A stretch of DNA of 56,029 bases from JAASSS01 sp021767745 (GTDB lineage Bacteria; Pseudomonadota; Gammaproteobacteria; UBA5335), in assembly GCA_034189165.1 (NCBI GenBank), contig JAXHVN010000047.1, positions 1-56,029 of the forward strand. The letters are read 5' to 3'. The position numbers were made by a program, and so were the translations under genes. Positions 8,595 to 17,917 of the stretch are shown here, piece by piece; the first letter of the stretch is position 1; every line of letters starts with the position of its first letter. The notes under the pieces were generated by a model. The model did not search any database. It was not told the DNA's origin and saw only the letters and a list, made by a program, of their open reading frames with translations.

Positions 8595-9846
8595 GCCGCA
8601 GCGCCTCCGCCGGTTCGGTCCGCGCCGCCCGCCAGGCCGGATAGAGGGTGGAGACGAAGGCCAGCACCAGTGCCAGACCGGCGATGCGCACCACGTCGCG
8701 ACCCTGCAGATCCGAGGGCAGCTCGCTGATGTAGTAGACGTCCGAGGGCAGGAACTGGTAGCCGGCCAGGCGTTCGATCGCCGGCACCAGCGTCTCCACG
8801 TTCAGCGCCAGGGCCACGCCGGCGGCGGTGCCCAGCGCGGTACCGATCAGGCCGATCAGGCTGCCCTGGATCACGAAGATGGTCATGATGCTGGCCGGCG
8901 GCGCGCCCAGCGTACGCAGGATGGCGATGTCCGCGCGCTTGTCGGTCACCACCATCACTAGCGTGGAGACGATGTTGAAGGCCGCCACGGCAATGATGAG
9001 TGCCAGAATTACGAACATCACCGTCTTCTCCGTGCGGATGGCGCGGAAGAAGTTGGCGTGCCGCAGCGTCCAATCGCTGACGTAGAGCCCGGCGCCGAAG
9101 CGGCTGGCCAGCGCCGCGGCCACCTCGCGGGCCCGGGCCGGAGCGGCGAAGATGTCGTCGAACCGCAGGCGCAGGCCACCCACCGCGCCGTCCAGCCGGT
9201 ACAGCCGCGCGGCATCCCCCAGATGAATGAAGGCCTGGCCGCGGTCGTACTCGTACATGCCGACCTCGAACAGACCCACCACGGTGAAGCGGCGCAGGCG
9301 CGGGATGATGCCCGCGGGCGTGACGTTCGCCTGCGGGATCAGCACATCGACCGGATCGCCCATGCCCACGCCGAGCACGTCTGCCAGCGCCCGGCCAAGC
9401 ACGATGCCGTACTCGCCGGACGCCAGCGCCTGCAGCCGCCCGGCGACCATCTGCTCGGCCACCTGCGACACCGTCGATTCCAGCGCCGGATCCACGCCCC
9501 GCAGCAGCGCGCCCGTCAGGGCACCGCCGCGGCGCAGCATCGCCTCGCCTTCGATGTATGGCGCGGCGCCCAGTACCTGCGGCTGCGCCAGCGCCACCTC
9601 ACGCACGCCCTGCCAGTCGGCCAGCGGCTCGCCATAGCGTTCCACGGTGGCGTGCGAGGTGACGCCGAGAATGCGTTCGCGCAGCTCGTTCTCGAAGCCG
9701 TTCATGACCGACAGCACGACGATCAGCGCCATCACGCCCACGGCCACGCCGAGCATCGAGATCAGCGAGATGAAGGAGATGAAGGCATTGCCGCGCCGCG
9801 CCCGCGTGTAGCGCCAGCCGATGTAGAGTTCATAGGGAGCGAACAT
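8587..9846 (-). CDS. lolC: Lipoprotein-releasing ABC transporter permease (LolC/LolE type)
   Basis: A 419-residue permease of the Lol system: one N-terminal membrane helix (residues about 25-50, containing VGVMALIVVLSVMNGFE), a large periplasmic domain, and three C-terminal helices, the MacB/FtsX-like fold. The sequence has features of both LolC and LolE. Only one permease gene accompanies lolD, so the complex may be a homodimer (the LolF arrangement known in some proteobacteria), or a second permease is elsewhere. It is the first gene of the minus-strand run, 82 bases from the divergent bioA; a promoter is expected in that gap but no clear hexamers are visible. Confidence 0.93.
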   Translation of the reverse strand: MFAPYELYIGWRYTRARRGNAFISFISLISMLGVAVGVMALIVVLSVMNGFENELRERILGVTSHATVERYGEPLADWQGVREVALAQPQVLGAAPYIEGEAMLRRGGALTGALLRGVDPALESTVSQVAEQMVAGRLQALASGEYGIVLGRALADVLGVGMGDPVDVLIPQANVTPAGIIPRLRRFTVVGLFEVGMYEYDRGQAFIHLGDAARLYRLDGAVGGLRLRFDDIFAAPARAREVAAALASRFGAGLYVSDWTLRHANFFRAIRTEKTVMFVILALIIAVAAFNIVSTLVMVVTDKRADIAILRTLGAPPASIMTIFVIQGSLIGLIGTALGTAAGVALALNVETLVPAIERLAGYQFLPSDVYYISELPSDLQGRDVVRIAGLALVLAFVSTLYPAWRAARTEPAEALRHE

Positions 9847-9928
9847 GCGGCGGCATTAAAGCACGGACCGCGCCGGTCTGGCCGCGCCGCCGCGTCACCT
9901 TCCACCCGACGGCAAGGAGTGCCCCGCG

Positions 9929-11233
9929 ATGACCGCCGAGCCCGCCCGCCTCGCCAGCCCCTGGCAGGCGATCGATCACGCCCACCTGTGGCACCCGTAC
10001 ACCTCGCTGCCGGCGGCCGTCGCGCCGCTGCCGGTGGTCGGCGCCGAGGGTTGCGAGCTGATCCTGGCCGACGGGCGGCGGCTGATCGATGCCATGGCGT
10101 CGTGGTGGAGCGCCATTCACGGCTACAACCAGCCGGCGCTCAACGACGCCGCGCAGGCGCAGCTGGCACGCATGAGCCACGTGATGTTCGGCGGCCTGAC
10201 CCATCCGGCGGCCGCCGGGCTGGCCGAGCGCCTGCTGCGCATCGTGCCGGCCGGGCTGGAGAGCATCTTCCTCGCCGACTCCGGCTCGGTGGCGGTGGAA
10301 GTGGCGATCAAGGCGGCGATGCAATACTGGCAGGCCGCGGGCCAGCCACAGCGCCGGCGGCTGCTGGCCTTCCGGCACGGGTATCACGGCGACACCTGCT
10401 GGGCGATGTCGGTCTCCGATCCGGCCAATGGCATGCACCGGCTGTACGCCGACATGCTGCCGCAGCAGCGCTTCGCGCCGGCGCCGCAGTGCCCGCCGGA
10501 CGCACCGTTCGATCCGGCGGCGCTCGCGCCGGTCGCGGCCCAGATCGAGCGGGAGGCGGACGAGCTCGCCGGCGTGATCATCGAACCGCTGGTGCAGGGC
10601 GCCGGCGGCATGCGCTTCTATCACCCGGATTTCCTGACGGGCCTGCGGCGGCTGTGCGATTCGCACGGGCTGCTGCTGATCTGCGACGAGATCGCCACCG
10701 GCTTCGGTCGTACCGGCACCCTGTTCGCCTGCGAGCAGGCGGGCATCACGCCGGACATCCTCTGCCTCGGCAAGGCGCTCACCGGAGGGTATCTCACGCT
10801 GGCGGCCACGCTCACCACGCGCGCGGTCAGCGCGCGGCTGAACGGCGGCGAGGCCGGCGTCCTGATGCACGGCCCCACCTTCATGGCGAACCCGCTCGCC
10901 TGCGCCATCGCCAGTGCGTCGATCGACCTGCTGCTCGCCGGCGACTGGCAGGCGCGAGTGCGCCGGCTCGAGACGGGGCTGCGGGCCGGTCTGGCGCCGG
11001 CGGCGGCATTGCCTGGGGTCCGCGAGGTGCGCGTGTTCGGCGCAATCGGCGTGATCGAGATGCAGGCGCCGGTCGACATGGCGCGGGCCACGGCGATCGC
11101 CACCGCCGCCGGCGTCTGGCTGCGGCCGTTCGGGCGCCTGATCTACACCATGCCGCCCTACCCGCTGACGCCGGTCCAGACCGAGCGGGTCTGCGAGGCG
11201 ATGTGCGCTATCGCCAGCGGCACGGGCGGCTGA
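9929..11233 (+). CDS. bioA: Adenosylmethionine-8-amino-7-oxononanoate aminotransferase
   Basis: A 434-residue class III PLP aminotransferase that makes 7,8-diaminopelargonic acid in biotin synthesis, using S-adenosylmethionine as amino donor. The BioA-type N-terminus HLWHPYTSL (residues about 20-28), the WWSAIHGY block and the PLP lysine in LCLGKALTGGYLTLA are present. A Shine-Dalgarno GGCAAGGAGT precedes the ATG. It is the only biotin gene in the window; bioBFCD are not adjacent. The motifs favour BioA over other class III aminotransferases. Confidence 0.95.
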   Translation: MTAEPARLASPWQAIDHAHLWHPYTSLPAAVAPLPVVGAEGCELILADGRRLIDAMASWWSAIHGYNQPALNDAAQAQLARMSHVMFGGLTHPAAAGLAERLLRIVPAGLESIFLADSGSVAVEVAIKAAMQYWQAAGQPQRRRLLAFRHGYHGDTCWAMSVSDPANGMHRLYADMLPQQRFAPAPQCPPDAPFDPAALAPVAAQIEREADELAGVIIEPLVQGAGGMRFYHPDFLTGLRRLCDSHGLLLICDEIATGFGRTGTLFACEQAGITPDILCLGKALTGGYLTLAATLTTRAVSARLNGGEAGVLMHGPTFMANPLACAIASASIDLLLAGDWQARVRRLETGLRAGLAPAAALPGVREVRVFGAIGVIEMQAPVDMARATAIATAAGVWLRPFGRLIYTMPPYPLTPVQTERVCEAMCAIASGTGG

Positions 11234-11304
11234 CGCCCCGGGCCGGTGTCGACGCCGGGCAGGCTCGTGCGATGATGGCCTGTCATGCATATGTCCGGTG
11301 ATCG

Positions 11305-12225
11305 ATGGACCAGCCCCGCTTCCTGAGCCTGCCCAACAGCCCGATCGAGACGGCCGACGTCGTCCTGCTGCCGCTGCCCCATGAGCAGACCGTGTCCTAC
11401 GGCGGCGGCACGGCGAACGGTCCGCAGGCGCTGCTGACGGCGAGCGAGCAGCTGGAGTTCTACGAGGAAGACCGCGGCTGGACGCCGTTCGAGCATCTGC
11501 GCCTGTGCGTCGCCCCGCCCCTGCGTCAGGCGGCGGCGGAGACCGCCGAGGACTACCACCGTCGCGTCGCCACCACTGCCGCCGAATGCGGGCCGGAGCG
11601 GCTGGTGATCGGGCTTGGCGGCGAGCACTCGGCCTCCATCGGCCTGGTCGCCGGCCGCATGCCGACGCCGGGCACGATCGTGCACATCGACGCCCACGCC
11701 GATCTGCGGGCGAGCTACCAGGGCAGCGCCTACAGCCATGCCTGCCCGGCCTGGCACTGGCTGCAGGCAGGGCACCGGCTGATCCAGATCGGCGTGCGCT
11801 CGGCGCATGCGCAGGAGGCGGCGCTGTGGCGCAGCTCCGATCGCATCTCCGTCTTCCGCGATCGCCAGCTCTGCCGCGCCGACGGCTGGCACCGGCTGAT
11901 CGCCGAGCTCACCGACCTCTCCGGGCCGGTGTACCTGTCGATCGATGTCGACGGCTTCGACCCGGCCGTCTTCCCCAGCACCGGCACGCCGCAGCCGGGC
12001 GGCCTGTCCTGGCATCAGGGGCTGGACATCCTGGAGATGGTGCTGGGCAACCGTCGCGTGCAGCTGGCCGGGGTGGACGTGATGGAGCTCATCCCGGACC
12101 CGATGCGCATTGCCGACATGGCCGGCGCCAAGCTGGTGCAGAAGGTCATCTCCTACTGGGCTGCCGCCCGCGGCTGGATGGACCGCCCGCGCCAGGGCTC
12201 GCAGGTGGGCGCGCCGGACGAGTGA
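11305..12225 (+). CDS. speB: Agmatinase/arginase-family ureohydrolase
   Basis: A 306-residue binuclear manganese ureohydrolase. All metal-ligand motifs are present: GGEHS (residues about 110-114), DAHADLR and SIDVDGFDP. The loop STGTPQPGGL resembles agmatinases (GTGTPEPGG) more than arginases or formiminoglutamases. The likely reaction is agmatine to putrescine plus urea. No arginine decarboxylase or hut gene is adjacent, so the substrate is inferred from motifs only. It lies between bioA and a DAHP synthase and need not share their function. Confidence 0.82.
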   Translation: MDQPRFLSLPNSPIETADVVLLPLPHEQTVSYGGGTANGPQALLTASEQLEFYEEDRGWTPFEHLRLCVAPPLRQAAAETAEDYHRRVATTAAECGPERLVIGLGGEHSASIGLVAGRMPTPGTIVHIDAHADLRASYQGSAYSHACPAWHWLQAGHRLIQIGVRSAHAQEAALWRSSDRISVFRDRQLCRADGWHRLIAELTDLSGPVYLSIDVDGFDPAVFPSTGTPQPGGLSWHQGLDILEMVLGNRRVQLAGVDVMELIPDPMRIADMAGAKLVQKVISYWAAARGWMDRPRQGSQVGAPDE

Positions 12226-12247
12226 GGGCCGGCCTGCCGCGGCGGGT

Positions 12248-12276
12248 CTGGCACGCCGCCGCGGGCATGCGATAAT
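12248..12276 (+). promoter_or_regulatory. Candidate sigma-70 promoter upstream of the DAHP synthase gene
   Basis: CTGGCA at 12248-12253 and GATAAT at 12271-12276 are separated by exactly 17 bases, and a TG at 12268-12269 gives an extended -10. The -35 matches four of six consensus bases and the -10 five of six. It lies 39 bases before the ATG at 12316 and just after the ureohydrolase stop, so the synthase can be transcribed independently. Prediction by eye only. Confidence 0.45.
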
Positions 12277-12315
12277 CCGCGGCTGCCCCGCCTCCAGCAA
12301 CCAGCGGCACGAGCC

Positions 12316-13434
12316 ATGATCCTGATCCTGCAGCCGGATGTGCGCACCGAAGATGCGCGCTATGTTCGCCTGATCGAACACCTCGATTCGCTCGCCGGCA
12401 TCACCTACCGCATCCACCGCGAACCCGGCGCGCAGCAAGTGCTGACCGAGATCTACCTGATCGGCGAGACCGCCGGGCTCAGCGAGACCGACATGGCGGC
12501 GCTGCCCGGCGTGGCGCGGGTAGTGCGGGTCTCGCAGCCCTACCGCGTGCTGGGCCGGCATCGCGACGAGCAACGCGCGAGCGCCTTCGACTACAACGGC
12601 ATCCACTTCAGCCAGGACAACCTCAACGTCTTCGCCGGACTGTGTGCGGTCGATACGCCCGAGCACGTGGAGCTGACGCTCAAGGCGCTGGCGGCCGCGG
12701 GCCAGCAATGCACCCGCATGGGCGCCTACAAGCCGCGCACCAATCCCTACTCCTTCCAGGGGCACGGCAAGGCCTGCCTGCCCTGGGTGTTCGAGTTGGC
12801 CGGCAAGTACGGCATCAAGGTGATCGCGATGGAGGTCACGCGCGAGGTGCACGTGGAGGAAATCCGCGAGGCGCTCGAGGCGACCGGGCAGCCGACCGGC
12901 GTGATGCTGCAGATCGGCACGCGCAACACGCAGAACTTCGAGCTGCTCAAGGCCGTCGGCCGAGCCCACGAGTTTCCCGTGCTCATCAAGCGCGGCTTCG
13001 GCATCACCCTGGATGAATCGCTCAATGCGGCGGAATATCTCGCCAGCGAAGGCAATGCCCGGGTGGTGTTCTGCCTGCGCGGCGTGAAGACCAACATGGG
13101 CGACCCGCACCGCAACCTGGTGGACTTCACGCACATCCCGGCAGTGAAGCGGCTGACCCGCATGCCGGTGTGCATCGATCCCTCGCATTCGGTCGGCAGC
13201 CGGCAGAAGTCGCCGGACGGCATCATGGACGCCCTGCACGCCACCGCTCAGGGGGTCGTCAGCGGCGCCAACATGGTGCTGGTGGACTTCCATCCGGTGC
13301 CCTCCAAGGCGCTGGTGGATGGCGCCCAGGCGCTGCGGCTGGAAGAGCTGCCCTACTTCCTGGAAGACGTGGCGATCGCGCGCGAGGCCTACGAGCGCCG
13401 CCGCGAACTCGCCGCCCGCACCGAGCTGGCCTGA
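12316..13434 (+). CDS. aroF: 3-deoxy-7-phosphoheptulonate synthase, type I-beta-like (divergent)
   Basis: A 372-residue protein with an N-terminal ferredoxin-like/ACT-type domain (to about residue 90) and a DAHP synthase barrel, the layout of the Bacillus/Thermotoga type. It would condense phosphoenolpyruvate and erythrose 4-phosphate in the first shikimate step. The substrate motif GAYKPRTNPYSFQGHG, QIGTRNTQNFELLK and the His of DPSHSVGSR are present, as is the Cys of AGLCAVD. Two places depart from the usual type I-beta sequence: the CERGIRTFE block reads CLRGVKTNMG, and the metal-ligand region VEVHPEP reads VDFHPVP (Glu to Asp). It is probably still a DAHP synthase, but a related aldol reaction is possible. 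Confidence 0.8.
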   Translation: MILILQPDVRTEDARYVRLIEHLDSLAGITYRIHREPGAQQVLTEIYLIGETAGLSETDMAALPGVARVVRVSQPYRVLGRHRDEQRASAFDYNGIHFSQDNLNVFAGLCAVDTPEHVELTLKALAAAGQQCTRMGAYKPRTNPYSFQGHGKACLPWVFELAGKYGIKVIAMEVTREVHVEEIREALEATGQPTGVMLQIGTRNTQNFELLKAVGRAHEFPVLIKRGFGITLDESLNAAEYLASEGNARVVFCLRGVKTNMGDPHRNLVDFTHIPAVKRLTRMPVCIDPSHSVGSRQKSPDGIMDALHATAQGVVSGANMVLVDFHPVPSKALVDGAQALRLEELPYFLEDVAIAREAYERRRELAARTELA

Positions 13435-13439
13435 GCCTG

Positions 13440-16400
13440 TTGGTCTCCCGGCACGACCTGGCCTCCCTGCCGCTGCCGGCGGCGCGCGAGCGGCTGGGCT
13501 GGGGCGGCCTGGCCGGCGTCGCCCCGGCCCTGGCCCTGGCCCTGGCAGCGGCGCGGCAGCCCGCGCCGCTGGTGGTGCTGGCGGCCGACGCGCGCGCTGC
13601 CGAGCGGCTGGAAGAGGAACTGGCCTTCTTCGGCGGCGGACAGCTGACCGTCCAGCACTTTCCGGACTGGGAAACGCTGCCCTTCGACCGCTTCTCCCCG
13701 CATCAGGACATCGTCTCCCGGCGGCTGGAGACGCTCTACCGCCTGCCGGAGATGACGCGCGGCCTGGTCGTGGTGCCGATCAACACCGCATTGCAGCGCC
13801 TGCCGCCACCGGACTACGTGCGCGGCCGCAGCCTGCTGCTGGAACGTGGGCAGCGACTCGATCTGCAGCGCATGCGCCGCGACCTGGAAGCCAGCGGCTA
13901 TCAGCACGTGGCGCAGGTGATGGAGCACGGCGAGTTCTCCGTGCGCGGCGGGCTGCTCGACCTGTTCCCGATGGGCAGCGCCGAACCCTACCGGATCGAC
14001 CTGTTCGACGATGAGATCGAGTCGATACGCCGCTTCGATCCGCAGACGCAGCTCTCCGCCGCAACGTTGGCCTCGGTCCGCCTGCTGCCGGCACGGGAAT
14101 TCCCGCTGGACGACGCCGGCATCCGGGCGTTCCGCCAGCGCTGGCGGGCCCGCTTCGAGGGCAATCCGCAGGACAGCCTGATCTATCGCGACGTCAGCGA
14201 CGGTGTCGCCTCCGGCGGGGTGGAGTCCTACCTGCCGCTGTTCTTCGAGCAGACCGCCACCCTGTTCGACTACCTGCCAAAGGCCAGCCTGATCGTTCGG
14301 GCGCCGGGCCTGGGCGCGGCGCTGAGCGCGACCTGGGAGGAGATCCAGACGCGCTACGAGCAGCGGCGGGGCGATCGCGAACGCCCGCTGCTCACACCGG
14401 CCGAAGTGTTCCTCGAGCCGGGCGAGATCGAGTCGCGGCTGGCGGGCCATGCCCAGCTCGACCTCGACGGTGCGGACGCATCGGTCAGCGATGCCGGCGT
14501 GGCCGCGCCGCCGCCGCTGCTGCTCAACGCCCGCGCCAGCGAACCCGCCGCCGCGGTGCACGACTACGTGCAGGCGCGTCAGCGCGCGGGCGCGCGCACG
14601 TTGTTCGCCGCCGAATCGGCCGGTCGGCGGGAGGCGCTGGGCGACATCCTGCGCCGCCTGGGTCTGGCGGCCCGCACCTACGCCGGCTGGCAGGCCTTCC
14701 TCGACGACGACGCCGCGGTGGGGCTGACGGTGGCGCCGCTGGAAGCCGGCCTGGAACTCGACGATGTCGCCATCGTCAGCGAGCCGCAGCTGTACGGCGA
14801 GCGCACCCGCACCCGGCAGCGTCGCCGGCCGACCCGCGATCCGGCCAGCATCATCCGCGACCTGACCGACCTGGCCGAAGGCGCGCCGGTGGTGCACGAG
14901 GAATACGGCGTCGGCCGCTATCGCGGCCTGGTGCGCCTGACGGCCGGCGGCCAGGACGGCGAATTCCTGCTGCTGGAGTACGCCGACCGCGACAAGCTCT
15001 ACGTGCCGGTCAGCTCCCTGCACCTGATCAGCCGCTACACCGGCACCGAACCGGAGCACGCGCCGCTGCATCGGCTCGGCGGCGAGCAGTGGGACAAGGC
15101 CCGGCGCCGGGCCGCTCGCAAGGCGCGCGACGCCGCTGCCGAGTTACTGGACGTGATCGCCCGCCGCCAGGCCGCCGAGCGCGCGCCGATGGCGGTCGAT
15201 CCGGCCGACGAGCGCGCCTTTGCCGCCGCCTTTCCGTTCGAGGAGACGCCGGACCAGCTGCAGGCGATCGACGCCGTGCGCCAGGATCTGGCCGCGCCCT
15301 ATCCCATGGACCGGGTGGTCTGCGGCGACGTCGGCTTCGGCAAGACCGAGGTCGCCATGCGCGCGGCCTTCCTCGCGGTGCAGAGCGGGCGGCAGGTGGC
15401 GCTGCTGGTGCCCACCACCCTGCTCGCCCAGCAGCACCTGCAGAACTTCAGCGATCGCTTCGCCGACTGGCCGGTGCGCATCGAGTCGCTCTCGCGCCTG
15501 CGGGGGCGCAAGCAGCAGCAGGTGGTGCTGGAGGCCGCGGCCGAGGGCAAGGTCGACATCCTCATCGGCACCCACCGGCTGCTGCAGAGCGATGTCCGCT
15601 TCGCCGAGCTCGGCCTGGTGATCATCGACGAGGAACATCGCTTCGGCGTGCGCCACAAGGAGCGGCTCAAGCAGCTGCGGGCCTCGCTCGACGTGCTGAC
15701 CCTGACGGCCACGCCCATCCCGAGAACCCTGAACATGAGTCTGGCGGGGCTGCGGGACCTGTCGATCATCGCCACGCCGCCGGTGGAACGGCTGGCCGTG
15801 CGCACCTTCGTCAGCGTGCGCGAGGACGGGCTGATCCAGGAAGCCTGCCTGCGCGAGATCAAGCGCGGCGGTCAGGTCTACTTCCTGCACAACAAGGTCG
15901 AGACCATCGAGCGCACCGCCGAGGAGCTGCGCCGGCTACTGCCGCAGGCCCGGGTGCTGGTCGCGCACGGGCAGATGGCCGAGCGCGAGCTCGAGCGGGT
16001 GATGCTGGATTTCTATCACCGGCGCGCCAACGTGCTGGTCTGCACCACGATCATCGAAAGCGGCATCGACGTGCCCAGCGCGAACACGATCCTGATCGAC
16101 CGCGCCGACCATCTCGGCCTCGCCCAGCTGCACCAGCTGCGCGGGCGGGTCGGCCGCTCGCATCATCGTGCCTACTGCTACCTGCTGGCGCCGCCGCGCG
16201 AGGCCCTCACGGCGGATGCGGAGAAGCGGCTGGATGCGATCGAGGCGCTGGGCGAGCTCGGCAGCGGCTTCACGCTCGCCACCCACGACATGGAAATCCG
16301 CGGCGCCGGCGAACTGCTCGGCGACGATCAGAGCGGGCAGATCCAGGAAGTCGGCTTCGCGCTGTACAACGATCTGCTCGAACGCGCGGTGGCCTCGCTG

Positions 16401-16910
16401 AAGAAGGGCGAGATGCCCGCCGAGGATCCCGCGCCGCAGCACGGTGCCGAGGTCGACCTCGGCCTGCCCGCCCTGCTGCCCGAGGACTACGTGCCGGACG
16501 TGCACCTGCGGCTGATCCTCTACAAGCGGCTCGCCAGCGCCGCCAGCGAAGCGGAGTTGCACGATCTGCAGGTCGAGATGATCGATCGCTTCGGCCTGCT
16601 GCCGGAGCCCGCCAAGCGGCTGATCGCGGCGACCGAGCTGAAGTTGCTGGCCTCGCGGCTCGGCGCGATCAAGCTCAACGTCGGCGAGCGCGCCGGCAAG
16701 CTGGTGTTCGGCCCCCGCCCGGCGGTGGCGTCCGAACAGCTGATCGCGCTGATCCAGGGGGCCCCCAAGCGCTATCGCCTGGAACGTCAGACCGCGCTGC
16801 AGTTCACTCTCGCTGCCGCCGATGAAGCCGGCCGACTGCACGAAGTGCGCGCCCTGCTCGAACGCCTGCTGCCCACCCCGGCCGGCGAGCCTGTCGCCGC
16901 TACCGGCTAG
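13440..16910 (+). CDS. mfd: Transcription-repair coupling factor
   Basis: A DNA translocase of about 1156 residues that displaces stalled RNA polymerase at lesions and recruits UvrA. In order: the UvrB-like N-terminal module (FPDWETLPFDRFSPHQDIVSRR near residue 70), the RNA-polymerase-interacting CarD-like domain (VHEEYGVGRYRG), the RecG-like motor with Walker A GDVGFGKTE near residue 629 and DEEH near 730, the TATPIPRTL motif, and the C-terminal UvrA-blocking domain. The open frame extends upstream, but TTG at 13440 was chosen because it is the first start after the preceding stop and gives the family length (E. coli 1148). No strong ribosome site is visible, so the exact start is uncertain. 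The TAG overlaps the convergent neighbour's TAG (CTAG). Confidence 0.97.
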   Translation: MVSRHDLASLPLPAARERLGWGGLAGVAPALALALAAARQPAPLVVLAADARAAERLEEELAFFGGGQLTVQHFPDWETLPFDRFSPHQDIVSRRLETLYRLPEMTRGLVVVPINTALQRLPPPDYVRGRSLLLERGQRLDLQRMRRDLEASGYQHVAQVMEHGEFSVRGGLLDLFPMGSAEPYRIDLFDDEIESIRRFDPQTQLSAATLASVRLLPAREFPLDDAGIRAFRQRWRARFEGNPQDSLIYRDVSDGVASGGVESYLPLFFEQTATLFDYLPKASLIVRAPGLGAALSATWEEIQTRYEQRRGDRERPLLTPAEVFLEPGEIESRLAGHAQLDLDGADASVSDAGVAAPPPLLLNARASEPAAAVHDYVQARQRAGARTLFAAESAGRREALGDILRRLGLAARTYAGWQAFLDDDAAVGLTVAPLEAGLELDDVAIVSEPQLYGERTRTRQRRRPTRDPASIIRDLTDLAEGAPVVHEEYGVGRYRGLVRLTAGGQDGEFLLLEYADRDKLYVPVSSLHLISRYTGTEPEHAPLHRLGGEQWDKARRRAARKARDAAAELLDVIARRQAAERAPMAVDPADERAFAAAFPFEETPDQLQAIDAVRQDLAAPYPMDRVVCGDVGFGKTEVAMRAAFLAVQSGRQVALLVPTTLLAQQHLQNFSDRFADWPVRIESLSRLRGRKQQQVVLEAAAEGKVDILIGTHRLLQSDVRFAELGLVIIDEEHRFGVRHKERLKQLRASLDVLTLTATPIPRTLNMSLAGLRDLSIIATPPVERLAVRTFVSVREDGLIQEACLREIKRGGQVYFLHNKVETIERTAEELRRLLPQARVLVAHGQMAERELERVMLDFYHRRANVLVCTTIIESGIDVPSANTILIDRADHLGLAQLHQLRGRVGRSHHRAYCYLLAPPREALTADAEKRLDAIEALGELGSGFTLATHDMEIRGAGELLGDDQSGQIQEVGFALYNDLLERAVASLKKGEMPAEDPAPQHGAEVDLGLPALLPEDYVPDVHLRLILYKRLASAASEAELHDLQVEMIDRFGLLPEPAKRLIAATELKLLASRLGAIKLNVGERAGKLVFGPRPAVASEQLIALIQGAPKRYRLERQTALQFTLAAADEAGRLHEVRALLERLLPTPAGEPVAATG

Positions 16911-17917
16911 CCGCCGGACGCCACCACTGCCGATGGCGCGGCCGGGCCGACGAGGCCGCGGCGCCACAGCCAGAGGAACACCGGCGCGCCGATCAGCAGG
17001 TAGCCGTGGAAGGTGAGCAGCCGCCAGGCCAGGATCGAGGCCGCCAGCGTCCCCGCGGGCAGCCAGGGCGCCAGCAGCAGCGAGATGCTCGCCTCGGTGC
17101 CGCCGCTGCCACCCGGCAGCATCGTCGCCTGGCCGATGCCGAGCGCCGCCATCTGCACCAGGAACAGCTGCGGCCACGGCACATAGCCGCCCAGGCCGAC
17201 GATCACCACGAACAGGATGGTATAGCGCACCAGCCAGTGGGCGCAGCAGGCCGCCAGCACCAGTGCCAGACGCCAGCGCGGCAGGCGGCCGATCGCCCGC
17301 AAGGTGTCGCGGAACCGTAGGCTCCAGCGGCCGAGCCGCCAGCGGCTTGCATCGGCCACCCGCAGCCGGCCGAGCAGTCCGCCGGTCCAGCGCAGCACGC
17401 GGCGATGGTGCCAGCCCATCAACAGCGCCAGCGCCACCCCCAGGCCCAGCGACAGACCGCTGCCCAGCACGATCCAGGCAGGCAGCAGATGGTCGGCATC
17501 CCGCAGTGCCAGCAGCACGATCATCGGCAGCAGCAACGTGAACAGGATCAGATCGATGAACTGGTCCAGGGCGAACAGTGCGCCGGCCCGCGCCGAGCTC
17601 ACGCCGCACGGGCGCAGCAGCAAGGCGAATGCCACCGGCGCCCCGGCCCCGGCCGGCGTCGCGCGACCGAGACATTCGGTACCGACGGTGACCGCGACCG
17701 CCCGTCCGAAGCCGAGCGGCAGGCCCAGCCCGTGCAGCAGCACGTAGCTGCGCAGGGCGTTCAGCAGCCAGCTGACCACGCTCAGCCCCACGCCCGCCGC
17801 GATCACGGTCCACGGCGTCTGCAGCAGTCCACGCAGCGCCTCGCCACCGCCAAGCAGCAGCGGCACGGCGAAGCTCGCGAGCAGGCTCACCAGCAGCAGG
17901 ATCGTGTAGCGGCTCAT
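16907..17917 (-). CDS. YbhN/UPF0104-type flippase-like integral membrane protein
   Basis: A 336-residue polytopic protein with about seven or eight hydrophobic segments, related to the membrane domain of lysylphosphatidylglycerol synthase (the UPF0104/DUF2064-neighbour group often called YbhN). Family motifs TECLGRATPAGAGAPVAF and MLPGGSGGTEAS are recognisable. Such proteins are often found with glycosyltransferases and are suspected lipid or polyprenyl transporters. The start ATG at 17917 makes an ATGA overlap with the upstream deacetylase; the longer frame was rejected because it runs antisense-like through that gene. Its stop overlaps mfd's stop by four bases, tail to tail. Confidence 0.85.
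   Translation of the reverse strand: MSRYTILLLVSLLASFAVPLLLGGGEALRGLLQTPWTVIAAGVGLSVVSWLLNALRSYVLLHGLGLPLGFGRAVAVTVGTECLGRATPAGAGAPVAFALLLRPCGVSSARAGALFALDQFIDLILFTLLLPMIVLLALRDADHLLPAWIVLGSGLSLGLGVALALLMGWHHRRVLRWTGGLLGRLRVADASRWRLGRWSLRFRDTLRAIGRLPRWRLALVLAACCAHWLVRYTILFVVIVGLGGYVPWPQLFLVQMAALGIGQATMLPGGSGGTEASISLLLAPWLPAGTLAASILAWRLLTFHGYLLIGAPVFLWLWRRGLVGPAAPSAVVASGG

Noticed and set aside
9058..11301. 747-codon plus-strand open frame spanning the lolC/E complement and bioA
   Set aside because: It is in a shadow frame of bioA and antisense to lolC/E. No family features; the real bioA frame begins at 9929.
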